Shown: positions 23,586 to 34,524 of the stretch, piece after piece
Layout: the number at the start of each line of letters is the position of its first letter
Numbering within the stretch: the first letter of the stretch is position 1
Origin: Ornithodoros turicata
Taxonomy: Eukaryota > Arthropoda > Arachnida > Ixodida > Argasidae
NCBI RefSeq assembly: GCF_037126465.1
Contig: NC_088210.1
Location: forward strand, 21,477,511-21,541,510
Direction: 5' to 3'
Length of the DNA: 64,000 bases
Notes under the pieces: generated by a model
Seen by the model: the letters and a program-made list of their open reading frames with translations, nothing else
What the model was told of the DNA's origin: nothing
Database searches by the model: none
Program-made: the position numbers and the translations under genes

Positions 23586-25269
23586 AAGAGACGTTTATGA
23601 GATGGGGCTGCTGCCGGCCAGCAGGCTGGGCGCTGACCCAGTGCCATTTGTAGATAGTGAGATATCATGATGGAGCCTTTTGTCGAATACGTGCTCTTCA
23701 AATGCAATTAAGGTGACTTAGAAAAGAGTCAACGTCGTGCGGAATCCCGAACCAGGACCTGTCTGGTTCACGTCCTGCAGGAATGTGGTATCAGTTTACT
23801 GAGAGGACTCAGAGTGCTGACGGCGGCGCACATGAACTATCCTCAATTACGACGATCTGCTGGGCGTTGCACGATAAAGTGTTCGTGTCATCCGCACGCA
23901 GTCAAGAAAATCCATTATCCAAGGGCATCTGCGGCACTTATATCCAATCATCTGTGGCGCCCATGTGCCTATGCTTTCTCCCTGTGTGGTGAGTGAGGGA
24001 GGGAGAGAGTGTAAGGTACCATCTAACGCGGTAAGAGAATCTCTAATATAGCATGGGAGCTATATTTTTCACTTTCTTTACGCATTCGGGCTTCCGCCCC
24101 TTCGCTTGTTTGCAGCGGTCCGCTTTTGTGTAGCTATTTCCTCCAATGCCTCGCGAGGGATCGCCCCCTAAGGCGATTCGTGACGCAATTTAAAACCAGG
24201 TGCACGCGTGCACACACCGAATAGCCTTAGTGGTGGCCGTTGGTTGTCAATGTGGGCGTCACGATTGCAGGTCAATTAGCTACGTGGGCATCGCTACTTA
24301 CAGATAACAGGTATGCACACGTAAAGTGTGAAGCAGTATATATCGCCAGGGGGTGATGCGCGCTAATGACTGTGGGTAGAATTTTGCCAGCTGTGAACAA
24401 GATGGCGGGCTTGTATAGTCTTGCGACCGTGAGGCGTCCTTCTGTGAATTTTTGTTTTGCCCGGACGCTGTCGCGCTTTAAGCTCATCCGGCAGCTCACG
24501 GCACCTCAGTAACAACGTAAAACTCCGTGTCGTACAGAATGATATTTCTTGAACGTTATCCGCAATTAAAATTCCCACGACTCCCTTCATAACCTGCATC
24601 TATACTTCCGCTGGGTTTTATACGTGTACCAACCTCGAGGAGCCCGCATGTCCATCACGAGAAACTCGAACGGTGAGCCGTTATTAAAGAAAATGATTGG
24701 TCATGATGAGGCAGAAAGATCCATCAAATAGAAATGCCTTCAGAATAGTCAACGTGGGAACGGAAGGTTACAAATAGACAAGTACGCCTTCCGCTATATC
24801 TCGTTTCAAAATCTCGAGTTCGGTTTTCGTGTTTTCGGACCTGGTCATTTTTTTCTTACGGAAACACCTGCGCTTCGGATGCTCGCACCGTTTCGCACAT
24901 TGCTGTTTTTGTTGTATGTATCATGCGTCCTTACATTCACTATCTTGTAAATTGGATACGGTTGCCTTATGCCACTGTTACACGGATACGCGCAACTGTC
25001 GCTGAAGTAAACGGTATACTTGAAGCTCCCAAAGGCCTTTCAACTGGACAGCTATTCCATGTGCTGATCTTTCCGTGCGCCGTGGGGGTCAGATTTGCTA
25101 CCAGTGATCCTATCACTTGATAGTTGTAGACACGATGACAGTCGTCTGGTTCTGTCATAAGACCACTGGTCTCAGTTGAAGTCAACTGTCGTTGAAATCT
25201 CGATGACATTTGACGCTCCCATGTGCCACCGCCCAACCACGTAGTTGGGGTCACATGTGCAGCTAAGTT

Positions 25270-25490
25270 GGTTGTTTGGTAACAATTCATTGACGGTGCG
25301 GCGTGTTCTTCGAGGTGGAGGATCCTGCATCCTGGGTCTGCTTCACAAAGAACTGTGCCGACATTTGCCTTGCGGCGTCCGAAGGAAGACACAGGGGAGT
25401 TTGAGTTTGACATCGCAGCCAGAGTCGGGATTCAAACCCTGGTCACCTCCCAGTCTCTGCGTGGAAGGCAATCGTCTTTCGTCGGTTCGT
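25270..25490 (-). repeat. Degenerate tRNA-headed SINE copy
   Basis: On the minus strand the head AGAGACTGGGAGGTGACCAG and B-box-like GGGTTTGAATCCC match the 10635 and 34205 copies. The body is diverged and truncated (AATGTCGGCACAGTTC is present). Confidence 0.5.
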
Positions 25491-26189
25491 CGGTCGTCGA
25501 AGAGCTTTTCGTTGTCCCCCTCCCCTTTTTGTGTGTGTGCCTTTAAAATGGCACTCAAGTGCAAAAAAATATCAATCCAAGGAACAGCAGTCATCGGTTC
25601 CGTCGTTCGTGATTCATGAGAGAAGGAAAGAGCAATCTACGCTTTTCCTTTCTTTCTCAAGAAGCGCGAGAATGCGTAGTGACCTCGGATTGGTCTCCCC
25701 AAACGATCTCAGGCGATGATTGGACAAATCGTTTGCGGAGACCGATGGGAGCGCGCTCCGCATTGTCGGCCTTCTTGGGGGGAGAAAGAGGGAAGCGTAA
25801 AGGGCTGTTTCTTTCGCTCATAACCGTGTATTCAAACGAGCGACATTCTTCAGGATACTCCGGCGGAACATGCGAGAAATGTCATAGCTTTCTGCGGTCA
25901 CGTGAGCGCGAGCGCTCAACCAACGCCACCTTAGATACAGAAGGCCTGCCTATTGCCTCTTCTCCCTCCTGCGCTACGTGAACATATAAACTCAGAATTC
26001 GTCTGCTACTGCATAGCGCCGTTCTGCGGATTCAACAACTCTGGAATGATTGCAGCTATAACTTGGACAAAAAGTACAACATGCTTTCCAGAAAATCAGT
26101 CTTGAGAAAGAATGGGACCGTTTTGAGCTTTAAGTTTTTAACGTTTTCCCGTTTAGTACACGGGGACGTTCCATCACTGCTCGCAGACG

Positions 26190-26652
26190 ACGGTGGTTCG
26201 TCTCCACGGCTACGACCGCTGAAAGCTCGTCTGTGATTGGCTACCGCTGTTGAAAACACAATCCTGATTGGCTGACTCTTAGTTATTACGTCACGTCGAC
26301 GAGTAAGCAGGCTTTGTCTATCTAGGTGGTGTTGACTCAACGTCCTAGCGTGCATCCTAGCATATGGACATCCTGCGACACCGCCGTTAGATATTCCGTA
26401 GCAGATGACAGGAAAAGACGCGCGCTGACCACTGATCTCTATGTATTCTCTCTCTCTATACTGTACTCTCTATACTATAGAGATCAGTGGCGCTGACGAT
26501 GTCGTCTGCTAAGTGTCGTCTGCTAGCTGCTAACCGTATGAATGCTCAACAGAACACGGTGCGGAACTTCGACTCCGTCAGCAGTATTTGCTGTTTCTTC
26601 CACTAGAATGTTCCGGTGAGGATGCCGCTCGCGTGAATACACGGTAAATCAT
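26190..26652 (+). repeat. Dispersed repeat, copy A
   Basis: It shares blocks with 35021-35382: TCGTCTCCACGGCTA, CTGATTGGCTGACTCTTAGT, TTACGTCACGTCG, CCGTAGCAGATGACAGGAAA and TTCCACTAGAATGTTC. This copy carries a 60-bp insertion at 26430-26489 that the other lacks. Class unknown. Confidence 0.6.
26430..26489. mobile_element. 60-bp palindromic micro-transposon with 8-bp target duplication
   Basis: It begins CACTGATCTCTAT and ends with the exact complement ATAGAGATCAGTG. GCGCTGAC is repeated exactly on both sides (26422-26429 and 26490-26497). The interior is CT-rich. An 8-bp duplication is typical of hAT and P-type elements. Confidence 0.8.
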
Positions 26653-27158
26653 CAAAGACGCCACGCGGATAAATCCAGTTCCTTTTATGTTGATGTCAAG
26701 GTAACGCCATTGTTCATTCCGCGGGGAAAAAATTTAGCACTTAATATATGTGCCCGTTGGCGTCGAACAGGCCCGCTTACATGTTTCCCATAAAAGCTAG
26801 TATCGCACCGTGAGCTATATTTAACGTGAGATAAGGTCCGCGTTTACGACGCGTTGGGACTAAAAGGATAAAGACGTGACATAATGGCACGTGGTACTGA
26901 TGTTTGCCTGTCAGCGATTACCGCTGCGGTTGAGGTGGCGACACAATGTAGCAATGCCTTCGTTTTAAGGGACAACCCAGAACGACTGATGAATTCATCA
27001 GGTACCCGTGTGCAGCATGATTGCATGATTGCTGCGCTCATCTCCTTGCTCATGTGCGTATCCGTTTATTGTGGTTTGAATGGTTTGCCTTCCTATATTA
27101 TTCAAATATCCAGGAGTAGTCGGTTGCCAGTCCATTGTGATGCAGCCCCAGTTGGCGG

Positions 27159-27594
27159 TGTTGCAACCGAAGGTCCAAATGGTAGCGTGCAGGCAGGGAA
27201 CCAGGCAGAAGAACGTCTCGGGTAACAAAACAACGTTTAATCACATGTTGAGGCAATGACGACAGCAGAATGTTTCGGATCCTCTGGATCCCGCGCTTAA
27301 ATATCTTACAGTCCGGAAACTGATGTCACAGTAGCTGATTGTATACAAGTTTAGACGTCAGCTCCGGTCCAAATAGTGTCTGGGAATGGGGCCAAACTTT
27401 CGTTGTTTCGTGGCGTCGTGTCCTGAGTCTGTAGGTCACGATGCTACCCCGTTATTGTTGGAGCCTCCAAGGTCCGGCTGGCCGACGGGATGAATAGGTT
27501 GGTTATCCGCTCGTGACCCGCTTTCCCTAAATGTTGCGCTGCAGAATGTGGGAACGGGTTCACGTGGCATGGCGAAATCAAGCGAGTCGTAACA
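27159..27594 (-). repeat. 3' LTR (436 bp)
   Basis: Same length as, and apparently identical in sequence to, the right-hand LTR. The bases next to it inside the element (27595-27612, minus strand GCCCGGCGGCGGAGATGC) are in the place of the polypurine tract, though only moderately purine-rich. Confidence 0.93.
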
Positions 27595-28145
27595 GCATCT
27601 CCGCCGCCGGGCTGGTCATCGCTAGAGGTGCAGTTCCTGTCGCTGCTCCGCTGAGTCGATGAGTAAGTTCTCTGGAGTATTCTGTTTCCTGCAGTGGCCT
27701 TGTCCAGCAGCTCGCACAAGCTTGCCATCTCCGATGAGTTATCTCTGCTGCGGCTGCCTTTCACTGTCTTTCAAACAAACACGAAGCAAACAAAAGGAAG
27801 TACAACGACAGGACAAACATTCATCAAAACATAACCCCAGCACAGACGAGTGCCGGTTCTTCCTGTCGTATACCAGACTTCATTGATATGTGGCAGTACT
27901 GGCCCTATAAGACCCCACAAATCCCAGAATCGTTAATGAGTCCCTTCAGTGGGATGTGCAGCCAAACTACAAAATGAAGCATGTTTCTCACACAGTTATT
28001 CATGCCATTCTGTCATATGCGAAAATTCATACGATTATATACATTTTCATATTTACAAATTTTGGAAGCACGCAAGGACTCATCTGTGAAACTAAAAACA
28101 GCGACTGAGCCCATCTGCGTTTCCGTTTTCTCTTAGCTTTCCTAT
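27595..28145 (-). other. Non-coding internal tail of the LTR element
   Basis: These 551 bases lie between the Gag-PR-IN stop and the 3' LTR. A short minus frame here (27764 into the LTR, about 106 codons) has no recognisable domain, and no integrase DDE core is seen. It is probably the remnant of the deleted pol 3' end plus untranslated sequence. Confidence 0.6.
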
Positions 28146-30308
28146 TTACTGGCAAGTGCTACATGACCTCACGAATAGGTCAACGTCTTCCAAACATCCT
28201 GGCCAGTAATATCCTTGTGTCAGACGTAGCTTTGTCCTACGTACCCCAAGATGCCCTGCATTAGGGCCACAGTGAGCTAAATGTAGCTGCTCAGCTCGAT
28301 ACTTTTGCGGGACAACCAGCTGGTCAATTGTCTTCCCCTTTCTGCCTTGAAAGCGCCTGTAGAGCAGGCCGGATTTCACATAAAACGGAATGTTTTCCGC
28401 GGCTAACCCGTTGCTAGCGCCATTGCGCCAATTTTTGAGGGAGGGGTCACTCATCTGCTCTGATATCAACGATTCTCTATCTACACTGTGGAGACTAGAG
28501 ACAACACCTTGATAAGTTGAGGAAGGTACAGTGTTCGCGCTCCGCCTTGCGTGTGTTGCGTCATTTCTTCTTTCACGAAGTAACGTCTGTTCAGTTTTTA
28601 CCATATCAGCCGTGCCGCCGCTCGCGTCGTTCACGACACCCAACCCTTCTATATTTTGCGATGTCGCCAAGTCGCATGAATTACGTTGATCATTGTGATA
28701 TTTTGATATCGTCCTCCGTCGCCTCGGTTTCGAATGTTGTAGCGCCTCGCTCACCTCCTTCGAAAAACACTGCCCTCGTTTCCTTAATATTTGGTCTGAC
28801 TTGTTGGAAAAGAGGTATCTGTAATGTTGCGGAAGGTTGACTGACACGACCGCTTCAGTGACTAGCTCGCCAAACGGGCCTTCTATCTTTACCCTTGCAA
28901 GAGGGAGTCGTACGCTGCGCTTTTCTGCCACTTGCTTTATGTTAGCGCTTCGGCCTGTGTAGTCCGCTGCCTTCACATAATTCGGATGGACCATGTCTAC
29001 AGTCGCTGCAGAATCACGGAGGATCTCGCATTGCCGGCCGTTCACAATCATTCTTCGCACGTACGGTTCTAATAATTTCCCATCTTGGGCGCTACCACTG
29101 ACATAGGCAAACGCGACTTCGTTTGGACAATTGGCTGCATAATGACCCGGTTCGTTGCAGTTGTAGCACACCCTGGGTTTCCTAGCTTCAAATATCCTGT
29201 CACTTTCCGGCTTTGGTTTGTCTACATTTTCCCCTTTTTGGGTCGCTACGTCGAGGATACTTTCCTCTTTGTTTAGCGTCCCCCGTGGCTCGTCTTTAAG
29301 CCGTTCCACTTTCTTGAAGTGTTCCCCTTTGTACTCCCTACCGTTTTTGGGTCGACTGCTTTGGTCCTCTCTTAAACCCCTTCTCGTCGTGTACTCTTCT
29401 GCCAGCTCCGCGGCTTTTTGAATATCAGGTTTTTCTAACCTATCCTGAATCCAGAACTTGGCTGGTTCCGAAACACAACGAAAAAACTGTTCTAGCGCGA
29501 CGCATTCTATGACCTTTCCGTGGTCCCCATGAGCCTCGGCGCTTTTCAGCCATTCCACCAGATTAGCTTTCATATTGTAAGCAAACTCAGGGAAGGATTC
29601 GTTTACCTTTTTAGACGCGTTACGGAATCGTTGTCTGAAGGCCTCCGTTGACAACCGGTACTTTTTCAGGAGCGCGGCTTTCACCTTCTCATAGTCTTCC
29701 GCGTCCCGTTTGCTTAGTCGAGCAATAACATCGGCTGCCTCACACGGGAGGAGCGTTAACAACTTTTGCGACCAAGACTCGCGTGAAAATCCGACTTTTT
29801 CACATGTCCTCTCGAAATTTACGAGGAATAGACCTATATCCTCTCCTAACTTGAAAGGCTGCATGAGGTCTTTCATCTTGAATTTTTCTGCCCCTGTCTC
29901 ACTAGACGGGGTGTGAACACGACTGGCACTCTCAGCTTCGAGTCTCTTCATTTCTAGCTCAAGCCTCTTGACTTCTAGTTCATGTGCCCTTTGTTTGTCT
30001 TCTGCCCTTTGTCTCTCTTCCCGTTCGTTTTTTTCTGCCCTTAGTCTCTCTTCCCGTTCGTTCTGTTCTGCCTCCCGTTCCCGCTCCCGCCTTTCCACAA
30101 TCAACTCCCAACATTCTAGAAGCTCACTGTCCTCTGCATCTGTCTCACGGATGAGTTCTATAATATGGGGTTTTCTTTTTGCCTTTCCTACGCTTATGCC
30201 CATTTCCTCGCACACAGCTAACAGATCTGGCACTCGCAACTTGTTTAGATCCATCACGTTCATTGAGTCGGCTACACTCTGCACTGTATTGTTTTCCTCA
30301 AGTAACAC
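28146..30308 (-). CDS. Gag-protease-integrase zinc-finger fusion of the LTR element (720 aa)
   Basis: A single 720-codon frame. Residues about 20-55 form a small helical SAP-like start (LNKLRVPDLLAVCEEMGI). Residues 65-127 are an Arg/Glu-rich coiled coil. Residues about 145-310 are a capsid-like retrotransposon Gag domain. Residues 381-394 are a CCHC zinc knuckle (CYNCNEPGHYAANC) that binds RNA. Residues about 425-500 resemble the aspartic protease, with catalytic Asp432, but the usual D[S/T]GA reads DSAA. Residues about 640-720 are the HHCC integrase zinc-binding domain (His679, His686, Cys716, Cys719), and the frame stops straight after it. About 700-800 residues of RT and RNase H are missing between protease and integrase, yet the frame is unbroken, so the deletion is in frame or has been selected. 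The protein could still form particles and package RNA. Confidence 0.92.
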   Translation of the reverse strand: MLLEENNTVQSVADSMNVMDLNKLRVPDLLAVCEEMGISVGKAKRKPHIIELIRETDAEDSELLECWELIVERREREREAEQNEREERLRAEKNEREERQRAEDKQRAHELEVKRLELEMKRLEAESASRVHTPSSETGAEKFKMKDLMQPFKLGEDIGLFLVNFERTCEKVGFSRESWSQKLLTLLPCEAADVIARLSKRDAEDYEKVKAALLKKYRLSTEAFRQRFRNASKKVNESFPEFAYNMKANLVEWLKSAEAHGDHGKVIECVALEQFFRCVSEPAKFWIQDRLEKPDIQKAAELAEEYTTRRGLREDQSSRPKNGREYKGEHFKKVERLKDEPRGTLNKEESILDVATQKGENVDKPKPESDRIFEARKPRVCYNCNEPGHYAANCPNEVAFAYVSGSAQDGKLLEPYVRRMIVNGRQCEILRDSAATVDMVHPNYVKAADYTGRSANIKQVAEKRSVRLPLARVKIEGPFGELVTEAVVSVNLPQHYRYLFSNKSDQILRKRGQCFSKEVSEALQHSKPRRRRTISKYHNDQRNSCDLATSQNIEGLGVVNDASGGTADMVKTEQTLLRERRNDATHARRSANTVPSSTYQGVVSSLHSVDRESLISEQMSDPSLKNWRNGASNGLAAENIPFYVKSGLLYRRFQGRKGKTIDQLVVPQKYRAEQLHLAHCGPNAGHLGVRRTKLRLTQGYYWPGCLEDVDLFVRSCSTCQ

Positions 30309-30442
30309 TAAGCTTCAAAGGAATCAACAATCTCCAACCGCAGCTAAAATTTCACACAGTCCTATATAGCTAACAGTCTGGCAGACGAATGGAAAGAACC
30401 AAACACTCACCCAAACCAGAAGTCATGATCCGACGAAGTCGA

Positions 30443-30460
30443 TCCGACCGCTGCCAACCA
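30443..30460 (-). other. Primer-binding site of the LTR element
   Basis: Two bases inside the 5' LTR the element reads TGGTTGGCAGCGGTCGGA. It starts with TGG, the complement of a tRNA CCA end, and the plus strand looks like a tRNA 3' end (TCCGACCGCTGCCAACCA). The tRNA identity is not determined. Confidence 0.7.
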
Positions 30461-30462
30461 GT

Positions 30463-30898
30463 TGTTGCAACCGAAGGTCCAAATGGTAGCGTGCAGGCAG
30501 GGAACCAGGCAGAAGAACGTCTCGGGTAACAAAACAACGTTTAATCACATGTTGAGGCAATGACGACAGCAGAATGTTTCGGATCCTCTGGATCCCGCGC
30601 TTAAATATCTTACAGTCCGGAAACTGATGTCACAGTAGCTGATTGTATACAAGTTTAGACGTCAGCTCCGGTCCAAATAGTGTCTGGGAATGGGGCCAAA
30701 CTTTCGTTGTTTCGTGGCGTCGTGTCCTGAGTCTGTAGGTCACGATGCTACCCCGTTATTGTTGGAGCCTCCAAGGTCCGGCTGGCCGACGGGATGAATA
30801 GGTTGGTTATCCGCTCGTGACCCGCTTTCCCTAAATGTTGCGCTGCAGAATGTGGGAACGGGTTCACGTGGCATGGCGAAATCAAGCGAGTCGTAACA
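30463..30898 (-). repeat. 5' LTR (436 bp)
   Basis: On the plus strand it begins TGTTGCAACC and ends CGAGTCGTAACA, so in the element's own direction it also starts TG and ends CA. Its start and end were set by where identity with the left copy stops. I saw no difference from the other LTR by eye. Confidence 0.93.
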
Positions 30899-31024
30899 GC
30901 GGCTAGGCATCGACGAAACGTGTGATGCAGATATAACCACTCTAATGTTTTCGACCTACGACTATAGTCCGTCCGAAATGTAGTCCGTCACCTCTCAAAA
31001 TATTACTGCGCCGCAGGGCTGGAC

Positions 31025-31432
31025 CACGACATAGTAGATTATAACGACCATGTCATAGGCACCCCTTCCCAGCGCCGCATCTGGAAGCTAGCGGTGGGGC
31101 TACTCATCGGCCCTGTTATTGCTTCCTCAACTTCTGCGATACTTTGTACTTCAGCTTACCTTAGTATTTTTGTACAAGCGGTGGATGTCCAACGGAAGAT
31201 GTTTAATTCTAAAGTTGATTATCATCATAATTCACCGCCTTTTTATAGGAGTTGTTGCTGTCGTCTTCTACAGCAATGCGTCCGCTTCTGCGCGTCCAAA
31301 TTCAAATTTCCATTGTCCAATCATGATGTAGATCTCGCGGACCGATGAGTAGCGCCCCTAGCGGATCGTGCGGGCGGACTCCTCATAGGGACTGCCGATT
31401 ATGACATGGTCTCTATAATCTAGTAGGTCGTG
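31025..31432. mobile_element. hAT-like MITE, copy 1 (408 bp)
   Basis: The ends are CACGACATAGTAGATTATAA and the reverse complement of CACGACCTACTAGATTATAG. Flanks are GGCTGGAC (31017-31024) and GGCTGGGC (31433-31440), an 8-bp duplication with one difference. The interior matches 52348-52776 in inverse orientation. Confidence 0.85.
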
Positions 31433-34204
31433 GGCTGGGCACAGAGAGGCCACGGTCGCTCCTCCGCCAGATCATGTAATCCATCATACTCACTCTGCTT
31501 CCGTATTGGCCACATGACATTTAGACTGGCCACATCACACTATGCTGCGTGGTGGCGCTGCAGTATTTCTCCTGGCGCACTGTTGCATCTCCCTATCTCC
31601 GACAGCGCATGTATACGTGACAGGGTAGTTTTTTTTTTCCTTCTTAAAGGGGCACTAAAATGCAAAAACAACTTGCTCTCAAATGAAAGTCTGTGTTTCA
31701 ATTCGTATAATGCAAGCAAAATTAGTTGACACAGCGCTACCGTTTAGAAGAAAGCGCTATGAAAACAGAGCCGTCTTTGACGGCAACAAATGGTATCCCC
31801 AGGGGACAAAGATTGGCGGCTACGGATGAGACAGCAGGAGACGCGCGCGAATACCTATCGTATTCACGTCCTTCGGACAGCGACGCCAGCCCGCTTCGCA
31901 ACGCGCACTTTGTTTTTCCCCGGGACTGATCCATGCGTGGCACGCGCGTGCACGCGAAGTATGGCCAATGAGGTCTTGAAATATGAGGCACTATCAATCA
32001 ACCTATCCTCACTATTTGTCCCCCTTCCAACCTTCCAACATGGGCAGCGCCATTTTGGGTGGCAAGTGGATTGAATGGGATTAAAATGGATACCACTCGC
32101 GATCTGCAGAACTAGTGGATTTTTTGTTCCAATTTGATGAACGCTACCTAGGCTTCGCAAGTCACATGGGGAATTGTCATCTGCTTTCGTCGTTGTACTG
32201 CTGTCGGCAGAACCACCTGCTGGTACACATCCTGTCGTCGGTACCATTTTAGCTACGTGTATAGATTGAATAAAAAAAGTCAAGAATGTTTATAAGATTC
32301 AGTAATTAAATTCAAAGTTGTACAGCACAGTGCCTTTTTTGTTACGATTTCGTTGTGATCGCCGTGTTCACTAGGCCTAACACCGACGACAAAGCGTATT
32401 ATTTCCGGTTAGATAACGATAGCGAAGCATCAGTTGAAACTGGTTTTCGAAAAACTTAGATATTGATGTACAAACGAGAATATTACGCACAAACGGAACC
32501 CCACTCTTTCTTGGAAGGAACACAATGTGTCCCGTACCAAGAATGCCAGACGAGTAGCATGTTAAAAAGCCTGCTGTTGTACACCTGCAGCGTAAAATCA
32601 GAGTAGCCTGTGAAAAATTTTTGTCTTGAAATTCCCGTTTCACCGTATTTGTTTTCGTCGCCATTTTGGGCGGCAGCATGGTGTCATGGCGCCCCCCGTG
32701 GTAAAAAGCAAACCAATCAGAGGCGCGGAACTGTGATTGACAGGTCGTGCCTCTTTTGGGGGCTCCTCCTAATAGCCAGACTCCCTTTCAGTATACGGTT
32801 CTGGGAGCCCGCTATAGGGTTCTTACCATGTGGATACGGTTGCGAATGCTGTAAACCTTATTCGCGCTCATCTCTATATGTAACCCGCGGGGACGGTTAG
32901 TTGACTGTAAATTACGTGGCGTTTCCTTTCTCTTTTTTTTTTTTTTCTGCAGCTTCAATTCACTTCCGATTCAGTTATCACGGCGTCAGCCATTTTCTGG
33001 TTCGGGGAAAAAACATTAACTCAGGTTCTCAGTTCAGGTCTGAGGATGGTTCATCTTCTTGATTAACTATAGAGCGAATACACTTGCCTTACATGTCGTA
33101 TGAAAGGCATTAAAGTATGTTGAAGGTCTTGAGAACACGCGTATTGTCGTTTACTTATTGTATTACAGCTGTTCTTCATATTCTCTCTCTCTCTCTCTCT
33201 TTGCGCTCGCTCCCCAAAGCGTCCTGCATTTCCCACATTTTCTGATTCTACATATCGTCGCTTCTTTAGGAAAAATGGGAAAATAAAATCTTAGTGAGGC
33301 CACTGATACGACTTGAAAGTTGAGCGCCTGATTTTGTGCGAATATGGGGGTATAGACATATAATATGTTCCTGATCGTTTTTAGAAACACACACACCTGT
33401 GAAGCACGGTAAGGGATAAAGTTAATTAGCCGTTCTTGGTGATTTCGCTAAGTATTACACGTTATACCATAGAGTTCAAGCAACGCTAACAATTTGTAGA
33501 GAAAAAATCCCATTTTGCTCCAATTAGAAAAATTAGTATTATAGTACTTATAATGCAAATACTCAAATTAATCACAGGGACATTTTTTTATTTTAGTTTT
33601 ACATGAGAGACAATTGCTATGACAGCAACGCCCCTTCACGTCACGCCATAGCGACAAGAGAAGGACTGGGAATTTGCACGTGCTTGTACCGGTAATTGGG
33701 CAGCTAAGTTATCGAGATAGCCCGTATCGGGTGTACCTCTTTGTCATAAATGCTCTCGTGTCTCCTGTGTGGAGGACAATGGGTTGGGCTCTTAAAAATA
33801 TTGACGCCCCTGTGTCTGACGTCAGCAGCCCTGCGCGCATATAGCTGGCTCGAATGTTATCTGTCCACATATAGGAAGGTCCGTCCCTCGCGAATTATGT
33901 ACCTGTACACGTGGTGGAAAGTTCTTGCATAGGTATGCGCGACAGCGAGCAAATAGCGTGTTTGGTTGAGCGTCCGTGAACGTTGAGTACTCGCCACGAT
34001 ATATGTTTCCTATCTGGCTATTCTTTCTGTTTTGACGGCAACAAAGTTGGGATCCTGCGATAGTTTCGGCGTGCGTGTACTTCAAGTACTATCTCACTCG
34101 AGTACCAGACGTTGCCTCTGTGTTGCATAATTTTTCTAGCCTGTAAACGTCTTTTAAAGCTCTCCTGGTTCCGCTCATGGTGAACTGTATGCAAAATAAG
34201 GAAG
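31433..34204. other. Intergenic, no gene recognised
   Basis: A repeat end TTAAAGGGGCACTAAAATGC at 31646 recurs at about 60366 in an FBXO42 intron (TTAAAGGAGCACTAAAATGC). (TC)n lies at 33181-33200. Frames are of chance length. Confidence 0.5.
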
Positions 34205-34476
34205 TTCTCGACACGCTCCCGTGGCATAGTTGTTAAGATGATCGCTTTCCACGCCAAGACTGGGAGGTGACACCGGTCCGAATCCTGTCACCGTCTGTGC
34301 CTAGATTTTCCGAAGAGTTTCCAGACGAACGTCGGCACAGTTCCCCCTGAAATCGGCCCAGGACGCATGTTAACACCTCTGTCCCCCACTCCTTCCTGCT
34401 GTCCTCTTTCCATCTGTCCACGTCTGTACGCCGCTGTAGCCACAGTTGCTTCGCGGCGCTAACACGAAAAAAAAAA
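34205..34476 (+). repeat. tRNA-headed SINE, near-full copy
   Basis: Same family as 10635-10927, in plus orientation. The head is CTCCCGTGGCATAGTTGTTA and the body contains GTCGGCACAGTTCCCCCTGA and CATCTGTCCACGTCTGTACG. It ends in an A run at 34466-34475. A second relative starts only about 50 bases downstream. Confidence 0.65.
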
Positions 34477-34524
34477 GTTCTCGAACGGTTCCGCGAGTTA
34501 CAACCGTTTTTTCGCAGGGTATAT

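Larger units (their letters stand above)
20646..25269. other. Intergenic, no gene recognised
   Basis: It contains a degenerate TACCC repeat (20651-20681), (CAATT)n at 22058-22082, a hairpin at 22105-22186, (GATT)n at 23450-23473 and (AC)n at 23549-23584. A short hydrophobic plus frame from 23079 (MFSIFRCFTALLIGVGALFA) looks like a signal peptide, but nothing downstream supports a gene. Confidence 0.5.
27155..30902 (-). mobile_element. Ty3-type LTR retrotransposon, internally deleted, non-autonomous
   Basis: The element body is 27159-30898 (3,740 bases), flanked by the 4-bp duplication GCGG (27155-27158 and 30899-30902). Coding is on the minus strand, so the 5' LTR is the right-hand copy. A primer-binding site, one Gag-PR-IN-zinc-finger frame and about 550 non-coding bases lie between the LTRs. 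A full Ty3-type element is about 5-7 kb; here reverse transcriptase, RNase H and the integrase catalytic core are gone. The 4-bp duplication and the domain order fit Ty3 (Metaviridae-like) elements. LTRs that look identical mean the insertion is recent, so it was most likely copied with enzymes supplied by a complete relative elsewhere. Confidence 0.93.

Noticed and set aside
28146..30308. Reading the large minus frame as a cellular zinc-knuckle gene
   Set aside because: It lies between two LTRs with a primer site and target duplication, and ends in an integrase zinc-binding domain.
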